A program made the translations under genes and the position numbers. This document shows, piece by piece, positions 9,879 through 22,126 of a stretch of DNA of 64,000 nucleotides. The notes beneath the pieces are model-generated. The model searched no databases. It saw nothing but the letters and a program-made list of their open reading frames with translations, and was not told where the DNA came from. Source of the stretch: Anaspis maculata (lineage: Eukaryota; Arthropoda; Insecta; Coleoptera; Scraptiidae); assembly GCA_949128115.1 (NCBI GenBank), contig OX421968.1, positions 6,138,001 to 6,202,000 of the forward strand. The letters are read 5' to 3'. The stretch's first letter is position 1; each line of letters starts with the position of its first letter.

Positions 9879-12368
9879 AACATTTTTCACAAACCGCGAC
9901 ATTATCATCCCATTAAAAAAATGTTCGTAGGAGACTCTGCATGGTCAAAATTTGACAAGATCGGTGAAACGGTTTAAAAGTTATGCTAGAAAATCTATTT
10001 TAAAAATTCAACCACATCTCTCGCCCTGCAACTTTTTTACGGAACTTTTAGTACATCGATATTATATAATTTTTCAGATCCATTGTTCAAGGGGAATCTA
10101 CCCTCAAAATTTGTAATAGTATTTCTGTTACTACGACACCCTGTAAGTAGGTATAGGTACATTTTTCAAGAATGTCAGTCTAGCTAGACAAGTTTGAGTC
10201 ATCTGGTTCGGCTGGGATTTGAGCATCGACGCATGCTTACGTTGTTGGGTTTTCTCACGTTTTCTTCTCACGAATCAGTCCAAATTGCCGACCATCCCAG
10301 TTAAAATATTCATTCGTTTTCGACTCGTTAGCCCTTAGGTATATCACTACGACCGAAAACAACAGTTCAATTAAAACTGGAAACTGGAAACGACATTAGA
10401 TTAGATTGTCAGGAATGTCAAAAAAAACCTAGTTTGTTAACGGAAACCAGCCAGCAAATTGTTGCACCTGAAATTTCATTATAACGCACGTCATTCTGCA
10501 ATTCATGCGGCTTCACGACGATGATGACTTTATTTTCTGCTCGAGTCACTTCAAGACTTGCTGGGTTGCTGGACTCAAGACGCAACGTACCGGCTTCGCA
10601 GTTTGCATTCAGCTACCGCCTGACCCGTTCGTCGTTCTTTGTGGCGACCGATGTTTTGTTGGGAGGGGGCTTTGTATTATTCGTGAATTCTTACAATGCC
10701 AACCCAAGATTTAATTCAATTTTCATGGTCACAGTATACGTCCAATAAGTGGTGGAAGCACGTCGTCAATCGGTTACGAAGTTCGTGTTCGTATATGAAT
10801 TTTGCTAGCACGCCACTTTCATGTTTCGTAAATAGTAAATATTGACCAATCCTTTGCGTCTTCTGCCTCGTACAGATCATGCGTTCAATCGGTTACGAAG
10901 TTCGTGTTCTTATCCGAATTTCGCGAGCACGCCACTTTCCTATTTCGTAAAAATCGATCAGCCCCTTGCGTATCCTAGCCAGCCGTGCCTATGCACAGCC
11001 CGCAAGGTAACATTCGCTTCGTACAAATACGATAACGCTAGGACCTTGCGTAAAGTGTCGTATCTTCCTTGTCTTTGTCTAGTATAATATATCTGCATCT
11101 TCCCCCTTCGTTGCTGAAATTTTAACAATAATATCAATATTCATCCACGGGCACGACTTTTATACGATCGTTTCCGATTGCAAAGACGAATGACAATACG
11201 CAAGTCTATACAATAGATAATACGTAAGCTTCGTATACGAAATTCGTTAACTAGACGGCGTGCTCCCCGTACTGGTGAAGATTTCTGTACAATATTATGG
11301 TGGACAAAATGTTCCTGGTAAGGGTACTTCTGGGCCAGGCGAATTTGGCTCTTCAAAAAAATCCAAAAAAAGCTTCGACATTGAGCACAGAAAAAAACGA
11401 GTGCTCAATTTCGTGACATAAAATCAAAGTCTCAGTTGCACCTGAATTCAAATAAAATCTAGTATCGTATTTGAATCTGACTTCGCATTTATTTAATCTG
11501 TTTATTTTAATTATCCCATGATCAAATAAATTCCTAATTTCAAGCAGGTTATGCCTTTACGAAACGCAGCTTTGTATCTTTGTATATAATACACTTCATT
11601 TACACGAAAAAAATGAATGCATTATAAAATATGAAAAAATAATTTTACTAGGCCTACAGCCTGCCTGAAGTGAATGAATTCAGTTGATTTTGATTACATG
11701 ATTCACACCGATAATGTTACCGTTTATTTCAAACAATCAAGCAATTGCTACTTTCCCGACCCCCACTAATGGAAGGGAAAGTATTGTGATCGTGCGTAAG
11801 GCTTTCGAATCCAGGCAGCATCCGGTGCATTGCCAAAAGTTGACGATTTCCATTCCGACCACCTTTTTTAGCTTTTTGTTACACACCATTCTGCCTTGAC
11901 AAGTACCTTGTTAATCACAATTCCACACAGCAACAAAATAAATGTGACCGAACTCGAGTTAAGCGGTTTCTGTGTAAGCACGCCGAAGGTATAGAAGACT
12001 CTTAAGGACGGCGTTACCCTGTGGGACATCCTGCGAGCTGACCGAGATACACAACGTGGTAGAGTGAGAGAGACGGAAAGAACACTTTGTACTCGCTAGG
12101 TGACCTTATTCGTGCGCCAAGGAATGTAACAAAAATATAAACCCTTGCAATGTGGCTGACTGGCGAGTGATATAGTTGTTGTATTGCTAAAATTCTATTT
12201 TATTTAAAAGGCAACAAACATACATTCTTGAGAAATTCAAAATTTTACTCGTATCATCTACTCTTCCTAATGTGATTTCAGAAATCTTTGACTGTTTTCA
12301 TCACTTTCCATTCATTGGTTTTGGTGAGAGAGAAGTACAAAGTTTTCGCTGATTTGTAGGTTAGGAAA
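9879..12368. other. No recognisable gene; one short tandem duplication
   Basis: No supported coding sequence. The only structure is the 119-bp duplication at 10767-11005, plus a possible inverted scrap of it near 11225-11265. Confidence 0.45.
10767..11005 (+). repeat. 119-bp tandem duplication
   Basis: CAATCGGTTACGAAGTTCG starts at 10767 and again at 10886. The two units share GCTAGCACGCCACTTTC-like and CCTTGCGT blocks, with substitutions between copies. No function is apparent. Confidence 0.65.
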
Positions 12369-12697
12369 CTACAAACTTAAGGGCGCCGGTCAATTGCTAT
12401 AAAATGCGCTCACGCCTTCGTGATATTATTGTCCAACAAAAATGTATCGTTGAAGTCAATTTGTAAGAAAGAAGGATGGCTCTACTCATCCACTGCAAGC
12501 TTTTCATGTTTTTTATTTTGGCTTTATAATGCAATTTTTTTTTGAAAAAAAAAGCCTGCAGTGGATGAGAAGAGCCATCCTTTTTCTTTCCAAATTGAGT
12601 TCAACGAAAAACTTTTGTTTAAAAAAAGCTGTTACATAGGACGAAGGCGTGAGCGCATTCTATAGCTATTGACCGGCACCATTAATCAAGCTTGTAG
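12369..12697. mobile_element. ~329-bp foldback
   Basis: Arms of ~135-150 bp (ends CTACAAACTTAAGGGCGCC and, reversed, CTACAAGCTTGATTAATGG) share GGCTCTNCTCATCCACTGCA and GAAGGCGTGAGCGCAT blocks around a ~40-bp T-rich loop. It is non-coding. Confidence 0.7.
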
Positions 12698-12885
12698 TTG
12701 GAAAAAAGCGAAAAAAAATCGATAATTTTGAAATTTGGAAAAATCATTTTCGGATTTTGGGAATGCCAATGGGCCAAACCAATCCTTGTAGCTTTCGAAA
12801 GAGACCTGAATGGTAAATTTCTGTCAAGGAATAAGCCTACAGCGATTGATTCTGCAACGCCTTACTTCACCAGTTTATCTTCACC

Positions 12886-13170
12886 CTTAAGGACGGCATT
12901 TCCTAGCATAAAAAATGGCTGAAACAGACTGCGGATTAGCTGCAGAGAGAAAGAGAAACAGATAGATTCTTGTGGCGTGAGTTTCGGCCAAATCTGAGCA
13001 GCTGAAAATGTAACAAGAAAATGAGTTACTCAAATCTGGGCTGGCAAGAGAAGAAAAGACTTTTTGAAAAAAAACAAATTTGAAAAAAAACTGAGTTTTT
13101 CTAATATTAAAATTTTCAAGTACTTATTAATTCTCTAAAGAAAAAACACTAGGAAATGCCGTCCTTAAAG
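12886..13170. mobile_element. ~285-bp foldback with ~21-bp terminal inverted repeats
   Basis: CTTAAGGACGGCATTTCCTAG at the left end is matched by CTAGGAAATGCCGTCCTTAA at the right end. A related CTTAAGGACGGCGTTAC lies at about 12001-12017. The interior is non-coding. Confidence 0.55.
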
Positions 13171-13264
13171 CCAAAGCTCGAGAACGAGGAATACCAACGG
13201 CAATAAGTAGGTATGGTAGTGATATGTAACAGGCTGGTATTGTGTATGGGTGAAGCAATTAAAA

Positions 13265-13345
13265 ACAAGTGAGTATGCCTTCACGTGCGTGAGTCTCAGT
13301 AGCGCATTTTCTTAAAGAGGCATATTATGAATGTAAAGAAATTTG
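13265..13345 (+). repeat. Dispersed double-hairpin repeat, copy 3 (diverged)
   Basis: AAGTGAGTATGCC, the stem TCACG..CGTGA and then GTCTCAGTAGCGCATTTTCTTAA. The right part has diverged. The stem sequence differs from copy 2 but still pairs. Confidence 0.55.
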
Positions 13346-13415
13346 GTTGAAAGAGAAACATCATTCTTTGCCCACTCTCTTCAGTCGAAACTCATTGTGA
13401 TTTTTTGTTATCAAG

Positions 13416-13475
13416 ATGGGGTACTTGTCAATAAACAGATTTGAATGAAAATTCTTTCAATCATCAATATTTTTT
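13416..13475 (+). mobile_element. Partial GGGGTACTTG MITE end
   Basis: ATGGGGTACTTGTCAATAAA, AGATTTGAATG and ATCATCAAT match the left end of the MITE at 17755-18156. Only about 60 bp is present, and it stops where the tandem array begins. Confidence 0.5.
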
Positions 13476-15290
13476 TGTTTGGAGGCGGAAGCTGGAAGCA
13501 GCCACTAGTCAACAGTAGCCTATTCTTTCCCATTTTTAGTCGGCTATCCATATAGCGAAAGAATTAGATCGTTATATCTTCGGGTTTATGTTTTTTATTC
13601 ACCTCTTACTTTGAGGGCAGCGTGTGGGGGCGGCAGCATTCGGAAAAGTAACTATTGCACAGTTGAAGTTGGGGGTTTCCAAATGTGTAAGAAAATATGA
13701 CAAATCAGTGGAAATTATGGAAGTTGCATTTTTGTTTGTTTGGGGGCGGGAGCTGGAGGCGGCGACTAATCAAAAGTGATCTCTCTTCCCATTTTCAGTC
13801 ATCTATACATATAGCGAAAGAATTAGATCGTTAATCTTCAGGTTTATGTTTAACATCTATCTCTTACTTTGGGGGCGGCGTGTGGGAGCGGCAGAGTTTG
13901 GCAAAGAAATTCTTGCACAGTTTGAGCTGGGAGTTCATCTATGTTTGAGGTAACATTAACATCCAAATCAGTGAAAATTGTTTGAAGTTGCACTTTTTTC
14001 TTTTGGGGGCGGAAGCTGGAGGCGGCACCATATCAAAAGTAGCCTATACTTTCCCATTTTCAGTCAGCTATCCATATAGCGGAAGAATTAGATCGTTATG
14101 TCTTTGGGTTTGTCTTTTTCATTCATCTCTTACTTTGAGGGCACCGTGTGGGGGCGGCAGCATTCGGGAAAGTAAATGTTGCACAGTTTGAGTTGCGAGT
14201 TTCCAAATGTGTAAGGAAATATGACAAATCAGTGAAAATTACGAAAGTTGCATTTTTTTGTTTGAGGGGCGGGAGCTGGAGGCGGCGGTTAATCCAAAGT
14301 GGCCTATCTTTTCCCATTTTCAGTAAGCTATCTATTTATATAGCGAAAGAATTAGATCGCTATGTCTTCAGGTTCATGTTTTACATTTATCTCTTGCTTT
14401 GGGGGCGGCGTGTGGGAGCGGCAGAGTTTGGCAAAGAAATTCTTGCACAGTTTGAGTTGACAGTTTCTGAATGTTTGAGGTAACATCAACATCTGAATCA
14501 GTCTAAATTGTTGAAAGTTGCACTTTTTTTTCTTTTGGGGGCGGAAGCTGGAGGCGGCGCCATATCACAAGTAGTCTATCCTTTCCAATTTTCAGTCAGC
14601 TATCTATACAGCAAAAGACTCACATCGTTATGTCTTCGGGTTCATGTTTTTCATTTATCTCTTACTTTGGGGGCGGCGTGTGGGAGCGGCAGCGTTCGGC
14701 TAAGCAAATGTTGCACAATTTGAGTTGGCAGTTTCTAAATGTTTGAGAGAACATCTCAATCAGTAAAATTGTGAAAGTTGCACTATTTGTCGTTTGGGGG
14801 CGGAATCTGGGGGCGGCGACTAACTGAAAGTAGCCTATCCTTTTCCATTTTTAGTCAGCTGTTCATATACCGAAAGAATTAGATCGCTATGTCTTCGGGT
14901 TTATGTTTTTCATTTTGAAGTAATTGGGGGCGGTTTTTAGCAATTTTTTCATATCGGCGGCGCATATTGAAGGCGGAATGTTTCTGGGCTTACGTTTATA
15001 AGTGACAACTATGCATTATTCATAAAATGAGAACACCAGAGCAGTAGGTCTGGGAGAAATTGCAATATCATGTTATTTCAAGTTTATAGGGGGCGGTTTT
15101 CTCTATGTTGGCGGTGCAATATAGACATTAAATATAGCCTAGCCTTCCTTTGGGAGTGGCAGCTATGTAACAGCGAAAAAATTAGAAAGCTATGGCGTCT
15201 AGTTTGGGAGGAGTTCGAGGAACGGACGGACGGACGGAAAAAGCGGTTGCAATAGCGATTTTCATCAAGATGGAAAATGCGCTAAAAATA
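13476..15290 (+). repeat. ~260-bp tandem array with dimeric order, (GGAC)n and terminal hairpin (element B)
   Basis: Six units begin with a GGGGGCGGAAGCTGGAGGCGGC-type motif near 13482, 13735, 13993, 14252, 14523 and 14788, so the period is 253-271 bp. Units alternate between two types. Units 1 and 3 share GCAGCATTCGG and AATATGACAAATCAGTG. Units 2 and 4 share GCAGAGTTTGGCAAAGAAATTC and GTTTGAGGTAACAT. That gives a ~520-bp higher-order period. After 14930 there are degenerate half-units, a (GGAC)n tract (15222-15237), a hairpin (15254-15283, AGCG.ATTTTC / GAAAAT.CGCT) and CTAA at 15282-15285. The end architecture matches element A. Confidence 0.7.
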
Positions 15291-16887
15291 ATGGTCATCT
15301 TCAACCTTTAATGGAAGCCCCGAAGAACAATAGTACATGCATAGCTGTGTTCTATGTATATAGCTAAAATTAAAAAAAAAAGGTTCTATTGCCTGAAACA
15401 TTTCTTTTGGGGTCGGGTGTACATCTCGCATCTTACTATTAATGCCCTAAAACCCGTACGCACATATCATTATTTATACACACGTTTTGAGCGAGTGTGC
15501 TTTCCGTAAACATGTCAAACCAACGACAAGGTATTACACATGCGACATTTAATTTTAATCTAAAATGTTTCATAACAGTTACCGACACACTTAGTTACCT
15601 ACTTGGAGGAAGAAGTTAAATGAATGCGGTGGGTACCACTGAAGCCATTACGGTAGTTACATTCACGTGGTAATATTTCACTTGTCTTATGATGACTTTT
15701 AAAAGTGTTGCTTGTGGAAGCCATTCGAGCAACTATTGAAGTTTCCGGCATTTAGGCAACTCCGTACGGTGGATATGAGGTAATTTAGTCCGTTGGCTTT
15801 GGCTCTGACTCCGTGGCAGACTTCACAAGGTATTACAGTGCCTAACATTTGTAATACAGAGAGGTAATTTGAGAGGTAAACCTCTGATGTGCCAAGCGAC
15901 GCAGACGTATTAATTTAATAAGAGCGTTAGAGGCAGCGTGGAGTTGCGGTCAGCAGTAGCCAGTAACAACATTCTGGTTATATTGATCAAATTCTCAAAT
16001 GCAAAGCCTCACCATCCTTAGATCGGAAAGGAACACGTGTTCCACCAAGTCAGTTTTTAATTCACCGTCAAAGACCGCTAAGTTACTCGAACAACGAACA
16101 ACTGTTAACAGCTGCATTACACACTCTATGATTACACCGAGTGCTTCCATTCTTACTTCCTGCATGCGCTCCAACAGATATAAGATACTACACAGGGGGG
16201 GGGGGGGGGGATTTAAATCTCCTAGCAAGTTTGCTTACGTTGTAGATTAGCCCATTTGCAATTAATCCGGGCATTATGCTTTCAAAGCGGGCGATTGTTC
16301 TGAATGAAGGGCTATATTTCGAACGGTTCTAAGGGGGAGCCTGTGCTGCCCGAAACGACCGCTGTCATGGGCCCATGGATGCCGAAGCAGAAGCTGTGAC
16401 GAGTCGTACAACTAACAGTACTGCCACTACTACCTATATCCACCTAAACTTTGTGAAGTGCACATATTTAGAGCTGGACTCATTTTATCAAAGGAATTTT
16501 AGAAAAATGATTGATTGAGCAAAACTGCTTAAAAAATGCTCTTCCCTTCCCCGATCCAAATTGAGTCACGTGGCCACGCTCAAGCATTCGATATCCTCCC
16601 ACTCAACAGTGTAGGTACAGATAGCTGCAAGGGAAAAAGCTGTGGGATCCTTATTTGTTATCCGATTTTCAAATCTCAATCATTATCGGGGCCCCGATAC
16701 AGGCATAAAACCGATTAGGGGCCCAATTTTGTTGTGAAAGTTTATGACATTGTTATTGAAACAAAAAATAATCATCACGATTTTACAGCTCTGGTCGTTT
16801 TTCGTGCCACTCGCTGTACTGTCGAAGGTGGTGAACTTTTTTTTTTGGTTTATTTTTGCATTCATTAGATGTCGATAGGATTGTTCT
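15291..16887. other. No recognisable gene; poly-G tract
   Basis: Short open frames on both strands show no recognisable domain. A 16-bp run of G lies at 16195-16210. Confidence 0.45.
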
Positions 16888-16896
16888 ATTTGAGAA

Positions 16897-18443
16897 CGCT
16901 GTGTACACGCTAACGTGTACGCAAAATCGAAGATTAGGTGCACGCGAAACGTCATAGTGTGTATTATGACGTCAGCTTTTAGCGTGCACCAACTTATATT
17001 TTTTAGGTACACGCGAAATTATTGTGATGGCGTTTTTCGGGCGGGCTGTCATGTTAACAGCGGGTAATAAATGCGGTAGTCTCCACGATCGGTACCTGAA
17101 GTACCGAAGTACTTGATGAAGTGTGGACAAACGTTCACATCATTTTCTAAGTTTGAGGCAGCTCTTAAAAGCTATATGAAACCAAAAAAACGAAAAGTTA
17201 GTTATAAACGGAAGTAGTCCAGGAATTTTAGACTCGATTTTAGATGCTAAAATCGCAAATGGCGAACAAAAATGAAACCCTGCCGGATTTTTATATATAA
17301 GGTCAGTTAACCATGTAGTTTAACATACTAAAAGTCCTCAAGAATCCGGTGTGACCTCGAGAAGAACTTGAGGATCAGTTTTTCGCGTTTATCTCATGAA
17401 CGATGGCACTTGAGAAAAAATTACTTGGGAAGAAATTGTTGGAAATTTTATTGTCTACAAGAGAGGTCCTTGCATATTTCATCGCCAGTCCACGCCTTCT
17501 CCGCCAAAACACAAGAAAAGTAAAATAGTCCAGATGCTTGATGCTCAAGACTGTATGCATGGACCTTGAGTTTTATGATGGCGGGATGCCACTTTGACCC
17601 ATTCTCTTCTGATTGAAATTTGAAGCCATCAATACAAACTATGCTGACGGCATATTCAGGGTGGAAGGAAAATAAAAAGTTGAACCTGTATCTCAAGAAC
17701 CAAAATAGGTGACTACATGATAATCGTCAAAAATATTTCTAATTCATTCTTAATGGGGTACTTGTCAAGGAGACAGATTTGACCGGAAATACTTTGAATC
17801 ATCAACAAGAGTGATAAATAGTATTTCCTGAAAATTTCCGGAAAATATATCCATTCGTTGAAAAGATTTTTTTTTCGATTTTTTTTTTCAAAAGGTTGGT
17901 AACAGTCGGGAAACTTGAGTGAAATTGTTTCGTCTGTATTTTTCAAATATTGTCAAGCCACTCTAACAGTTTTTTGAGCTTTCAACCCGATAGTGCTGTT
18001 TGTTTAGTTTTTAGTATATTTGTGACGTCACAAATATATTTTTAAAACAGGCACTACGGCCGCAATTTTGGGAATTTAGGAAAAAAAAAATACGGGTACA
18101 ATATTTTTGCCCAGACTTTTGATTAAGCCAATAAAAAAAAATTGGGCAAGTACCCCATTCGGTTTCATAACTTTTAAGAGCTGTCTCAAACTTAGAAAAC
18201 GACGTAAACGTTTGTCCACACTTCATTATCATAGGTAACGATCGTCGAGACTGAGACTACCGCATTTACTACCAGCTGTTGACTTGACAGCCCGCCCGCA
18301 AAACGCCATCACAATAATTTCGCGTGTATTTGAAAATATAAGTTGGGGCACGCTAAAAGCTGACGTCATATACACACTATGACGTTTCGCGTGCACCTAA
18401 TCTTCGAATTTGCGTACACGTTAGCGTGTACCTAGACACAGCG
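16897..18443. mobile_element. 1.55-kb Mutator-like foldback with 9-bp target duplication
   Basis: The termini are CGCTGTGT and ACACAGCG. They are flanked by the direct 9-bp repeat ATTTGAGAA at 16888-16896 and 18444-18452. The arms (~16897-17190 and 18159-18443) are inverted repeats of ~290 bp sharing ACACGCTAACGTGTACGCAA, GGTGCACGCG, CAGCTTTTAGCGTG and GGCGTTTT. A 9-bp duplication and long inverted arms are typical of Mutator-like (MULE) non-autonomous elements and of fly Foldback elements. The region between the arms holds ~560 bp of unique sequence and the MITE at 17755-18156. No transposase frame is visible. Confidence 0.8.
17755..18156. mobile_element. 402-bp MITE with GGGGTACTTG ends (copy 2)
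   Basis: The left end GGGGTACTTGTCAAGGAGAC and right end TTGGGCAAGTACCCC form terminal inverted repeats. The interior has TTGTGACGTCACAAATATA and AAAACAGGCACTACGGC, both also found in the copy at 52550-53297. The right end abuts the right arm of the surrounding foldback within 2-4 bp. It is non-coding. Confidence 0.75.
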
Positions 18444-18452
18444 ATTTGAGAA

Positions 18453-19724
18453 ACCGAGAGAGAAACCAACCATATACTTCTGACACCGTTCCATGTTAGG
18501 AGGTCGGTAACAGCTGATTTTCAAACAGAAGGTAGCCCATTAGGCGCTGGTGCACAACTTTTTCGAAAACTATAATTTCTATAATTACAGTATTGGACAT
18601 GACTCATTTTTTATGGACAGGTATACCATTAGCTAATTTGAGGAAGCCGAGAAATTCCCCCAGCCCAACAGATAGATTAATCAGGTGACAAGAGGAGCCG
18701 CAGCAATCGTTTCTCTAAATGTGTTTGACTGGGAGTCGGCATCTAGATTAATATTTCTGATGACTCATCACGAGCCGAACATTCCACTGCATGTTTTCGA
18801 GACTGCCCAATTTTGAATGTAATTTTCCAAAAATGGTGTATAAATGTGCCCTTGAAAAACTGTATTCGGAACAGTTGAAAGTATTGGCTATATCCACGGC
18901 CATATCTCATCTGTCAGATAATAAAAAATGTCAAATTTCAAAACTTTACTATTCAATTATTCAAAATCTATCCGATGGATTGGAATCAAATTTGGCAGGA
19001 AACAGTACACCAAAAGAGTCAAATTAAGTCTGCAGTTGCAGTTTTCGATTATTTTCCAGTCGGGCGTTAGGAATTTTAAGAATTTATCTTGGTACCTAGT
19101 TGCCACCCGAGAGAGCCTTTCGCCCGTGTTTTGACCAGGGAGACTCGTCTTTGATGGAGGACTCCAGTCAAAAATTCATTTCTGCTCGGGGATCGACTTT
19201 TTCGAAAAATTTCAATTGGTATCGAGAGTAGATTGGACTCACGGTTTTCGAGACTTCCTCTCTGGAAAAACTGCAAAATTTCCAACTTTTTATCCCGTGA
19301 ACAGATTCTCAACATATCCTCTTAAACAAAAGGTAACTGGTTGTTGAACATTTTCCAACAATTTTTTTTCTCAATTTCCTGGAAATTTTCCGGTTGAGAA
19401 TGTAAAACTGGCCTGGGTTTTCGAGACCGGACTCTTAAATGATGGAGCTCGAAGTGAAGCCTCAATTGACGATTTTTACAATAAGATGATTTGGAATAAG
19501 ATATGAGGTTCTCCCGGAAAATTTAAATTTCCCTGAAAATTATTTTCAATCTTTCTAATTCCTACTTCCCACCCAAGGGAAGAAAATTCTCCATAGGTTC
19601 CTGGATACTAGTCGTGAAAGTTTTGGGGTGACACAACCGATTTTCCTTTTTTCTTTGTTGTCTGGAATATCGAAAAAAAATAAAAAATAAGGAGAACGTA
19701 ATTTTCATCTGAGATTTTTTTCTC
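18453..19724. other. No recognisable gene
   Basis: Short open frames (18791-19027 +, 19076-19315 -) have no motif. Phrases such as GTTTTCGAGAC and TCCGGAAAATTT recur loosely and may be decayed repeats. Confidence 0.4.
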
Positions 19725-20044
19725 GTTCATTTACCGTCGGTCTATTTCCACAACGAGGCCTAACACCAACGCCGGTGAATGCTTTCCTTCACCATGCCGG
19801 AAATTGTGCCGAACACCTATGCGTTTCAACACAGGATAGGGATCTCTAACGACCACCAGCATCGCATGGGATCGGCATCATTGTTCAAATTTCAAGTACT
19901 ATGCGACACGCCTTGCATCCAGCAAGCATTCTAACTAAATCTAGCTTGTTTTTGCGAGACGAAAATCCGACATCCGGTGGGAATCGAACCCACGACGCTT
20001 GACTTGGCAGCCGGACGCGCTGACCACCACACCACAAGCTCCTC
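19725..20044 (-). mobile_element. tRNA-derived SINE, copy 2
   Basis: Read on the minus strand, it begins GAGGAGCTTGTGGTG and carries an A-box-like GTGGTGGTCAGCGCG and a good B box (GGGTTCGATTCCC). A body matching 9076-9324 follows. The tail ends in an AC-rich/GAGAAAAAA segment near 19725. The head resembles a tRNA, but the rest shows it is a SINE rather than a tRNA gene. Confidence 0.75.
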
Positions 20045-21262
20045 TTTGGAAAATTCTAAATCCACCGCGTAAATGAAAAACTCTTAACATCTCCCCTTGC
20101 ATCAAATGACTTGCACAAATAAGGTGGAGTTGGTGTGTTACGCTTACGCAAACCCTGTTTATGATTCCTCCCTTCATTACCTAGAATAAATTACCAGTTG
20201 TAACATGGATAAGGGGGTAAAAGGTAAGATAATACTTCTTGTACCTGGAACAATCGCTGATGGCAATCTCCGAGGCATCAACGTATCAGAGTACGTTACT
20301 CTACGTGAGTTCTAAAGTCACAAAAGCCAATGATGATGTAACTTTATAATCTTGTTTATCTTGCGAAATAAATTCATAGCCTTGACTGGTGTACACCTAC
20401 ACCTACAATAACAACTAACTTGAAGATGAATTTGTAGACAACAACCTGCCTGTAAATAGGTACCCACAGTGGTACAACAGACTTGATTATTTTTCAAGCC
20501 TTACCAAACGTAGTGGCGGAAGCTATTGTTGCCGCTTTTTTTTTCCGTGATTATTTTTTTCCTCGTTTCTCGTTCCTCGTTTCCTAACAAAATGCACCTA
20601 AATCTTCCGTATCTCCCGAATGGTTGAACATTATCAAGTTCATTCTTTCGTTAATCGAATCCTAACTATTGCGGTTTGATACCGACGACGTTTAAAGATG
20701 ATCGGTCAAAGATAAACAATCTTTTACAACAATAAAGAATGCATTAATCGCGAGACTCATCTAAAATAGAGAAAACGCACATATACCAACCCTTACATCA
20801 TCATATCTTTCGATCTAATGAAGCTATGTGCCTATTTTTTTTTAAATTGAAGTACATATCCAGACCTTTGTCACAGTGTGACAGCTATTGAGAAACAATG
20901 GTTTATCATTTATTGATTTACTTTATAAACATTTTTGTCGGCTATGGCATCATGATTTTCAGTCAGCGAGGGATTTTTTTTCACAATTTTCTATATACAA
21001 CCAGCGAAGCAAATGGGGCCGAAGTATTGGAGAACTTTTTGATGAAAAAAATTTTGATCTAGGGCTTATGTTCAATTCAATTACTAATTTAGTCACCTTG
21101 TTTTGTAAAAGGCTAGAAAAATTCACCTTATTTTGATATTTTTTTGTATTTATTTGTTATGATGTTTGCTGGAATACAAAGCGGGAACCTTGCTATAAGA
21201 ATGTCATAAGAGCCGAAGGTGTCTGTTCATCATATTCAACGTGAATGGGACAATCCTATAGT
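20045..21262. other. No recognisable gene
   Basis: AT-rich sequence with one 82-codon frame (20888-21136 +) of low complexity and no motif. Confidence 0.45.
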
Positions 21263-21264
21263 GA

Positions 21265-21326
21265 AACAAGCGAATATGCCTCATGGGCATGAGGCTCAGT
21301 AGCGCACTTCATTTTTGAAGGATTTC
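21265..21326 (+). repeat. Dispersed double-hairpin repeat, copy 4 (5' part)
   Basis: The same perfect GCCTCATG..CATGAGGC stem as copy 2, then TCAGTAGCGCACTTC and TTTTTGAAGGAT. The part beginning GTGAACGCAAG is missing and is replaced by a short TTTCCA hexamer run (about 21323-21346). Confidence 0.6.
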
Positions 21327-21346
21327 CATTTCCATTTCCATTTCCA

Positions 21347-22126
21347 CATTTCCAACAATTTGAAACCGTTTTCAAATCGTTCGGACAAAGCCAAGGTTTT
21401 CCAGTAAAATTTTTGCAAGGCTATTATAGCAAGGCAATATTTTGAAATTTCAAATTTTGGATTTTATGCGATACCAGGGTAGTGTATCTTCATTGGTTTA
21501 GAGTGATGTGACCACCAAAATGTCCCGCGTGAATTTTCACCATTCTAAATGGATATTTGACAAATTAATCACAAAGAGGTCCACTCTACGGCAAGGACGA
21601 TAACTGGGGAATGGAGCATAGAAGGGGAAAACTGAACTGATTCCGATGAAACTATTTTTTGGTCCAAGTTTGAGCTCGTTTCAAGCTCTATAATATGATG
21701 TCAACGTGGCTACCCAAATTGTCATTTTCTTTGTTAGACTTTTGATGGCCCTTTCAAGAACCGATTGAAATAATATGATTTGTTTAATTAATAAACAACA
21801 TCAATCCAAGTCGCTCCATGTCGATGTCGAAGCACTGAATTCGCTTGAAGATGAAAGCTGAATGACGGCTTCTGGGAGTCTCTTGCTTGATCTAAGGGAC
21901 GAAGTTCTTGTTGCTGAGATCAGAGGGTTAGGGAAAGCAGAAGTCGGTTCAAGAGATCTTCATTTGTTGCGGTCCTGGAACATATTCTTTTGCATAGATG
22001 TTCGCGGTATCTTCGAAGATCCTTATTGCGTGCTTCCTGTGCTTCTTCCGAAAGTTGCCCAATGGGTAGAACAACCACGGGGATAACTTCTGAAACATGA
22101 ATCAATAATTTGTGAACATAACTAGG
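21347..22126. other. No recognisable gene
   Basis: Short frames on both strands without motifs. The stretch ends at the 3' tail of the minus-strand LINE. Confidence 0.45.

Noticed and set aside
13982..14723. Frames of 60-111 codons across 14 kb
   Set aside because: They are shadows of the G-rich ~260-bp tandem units and repeat with the array.
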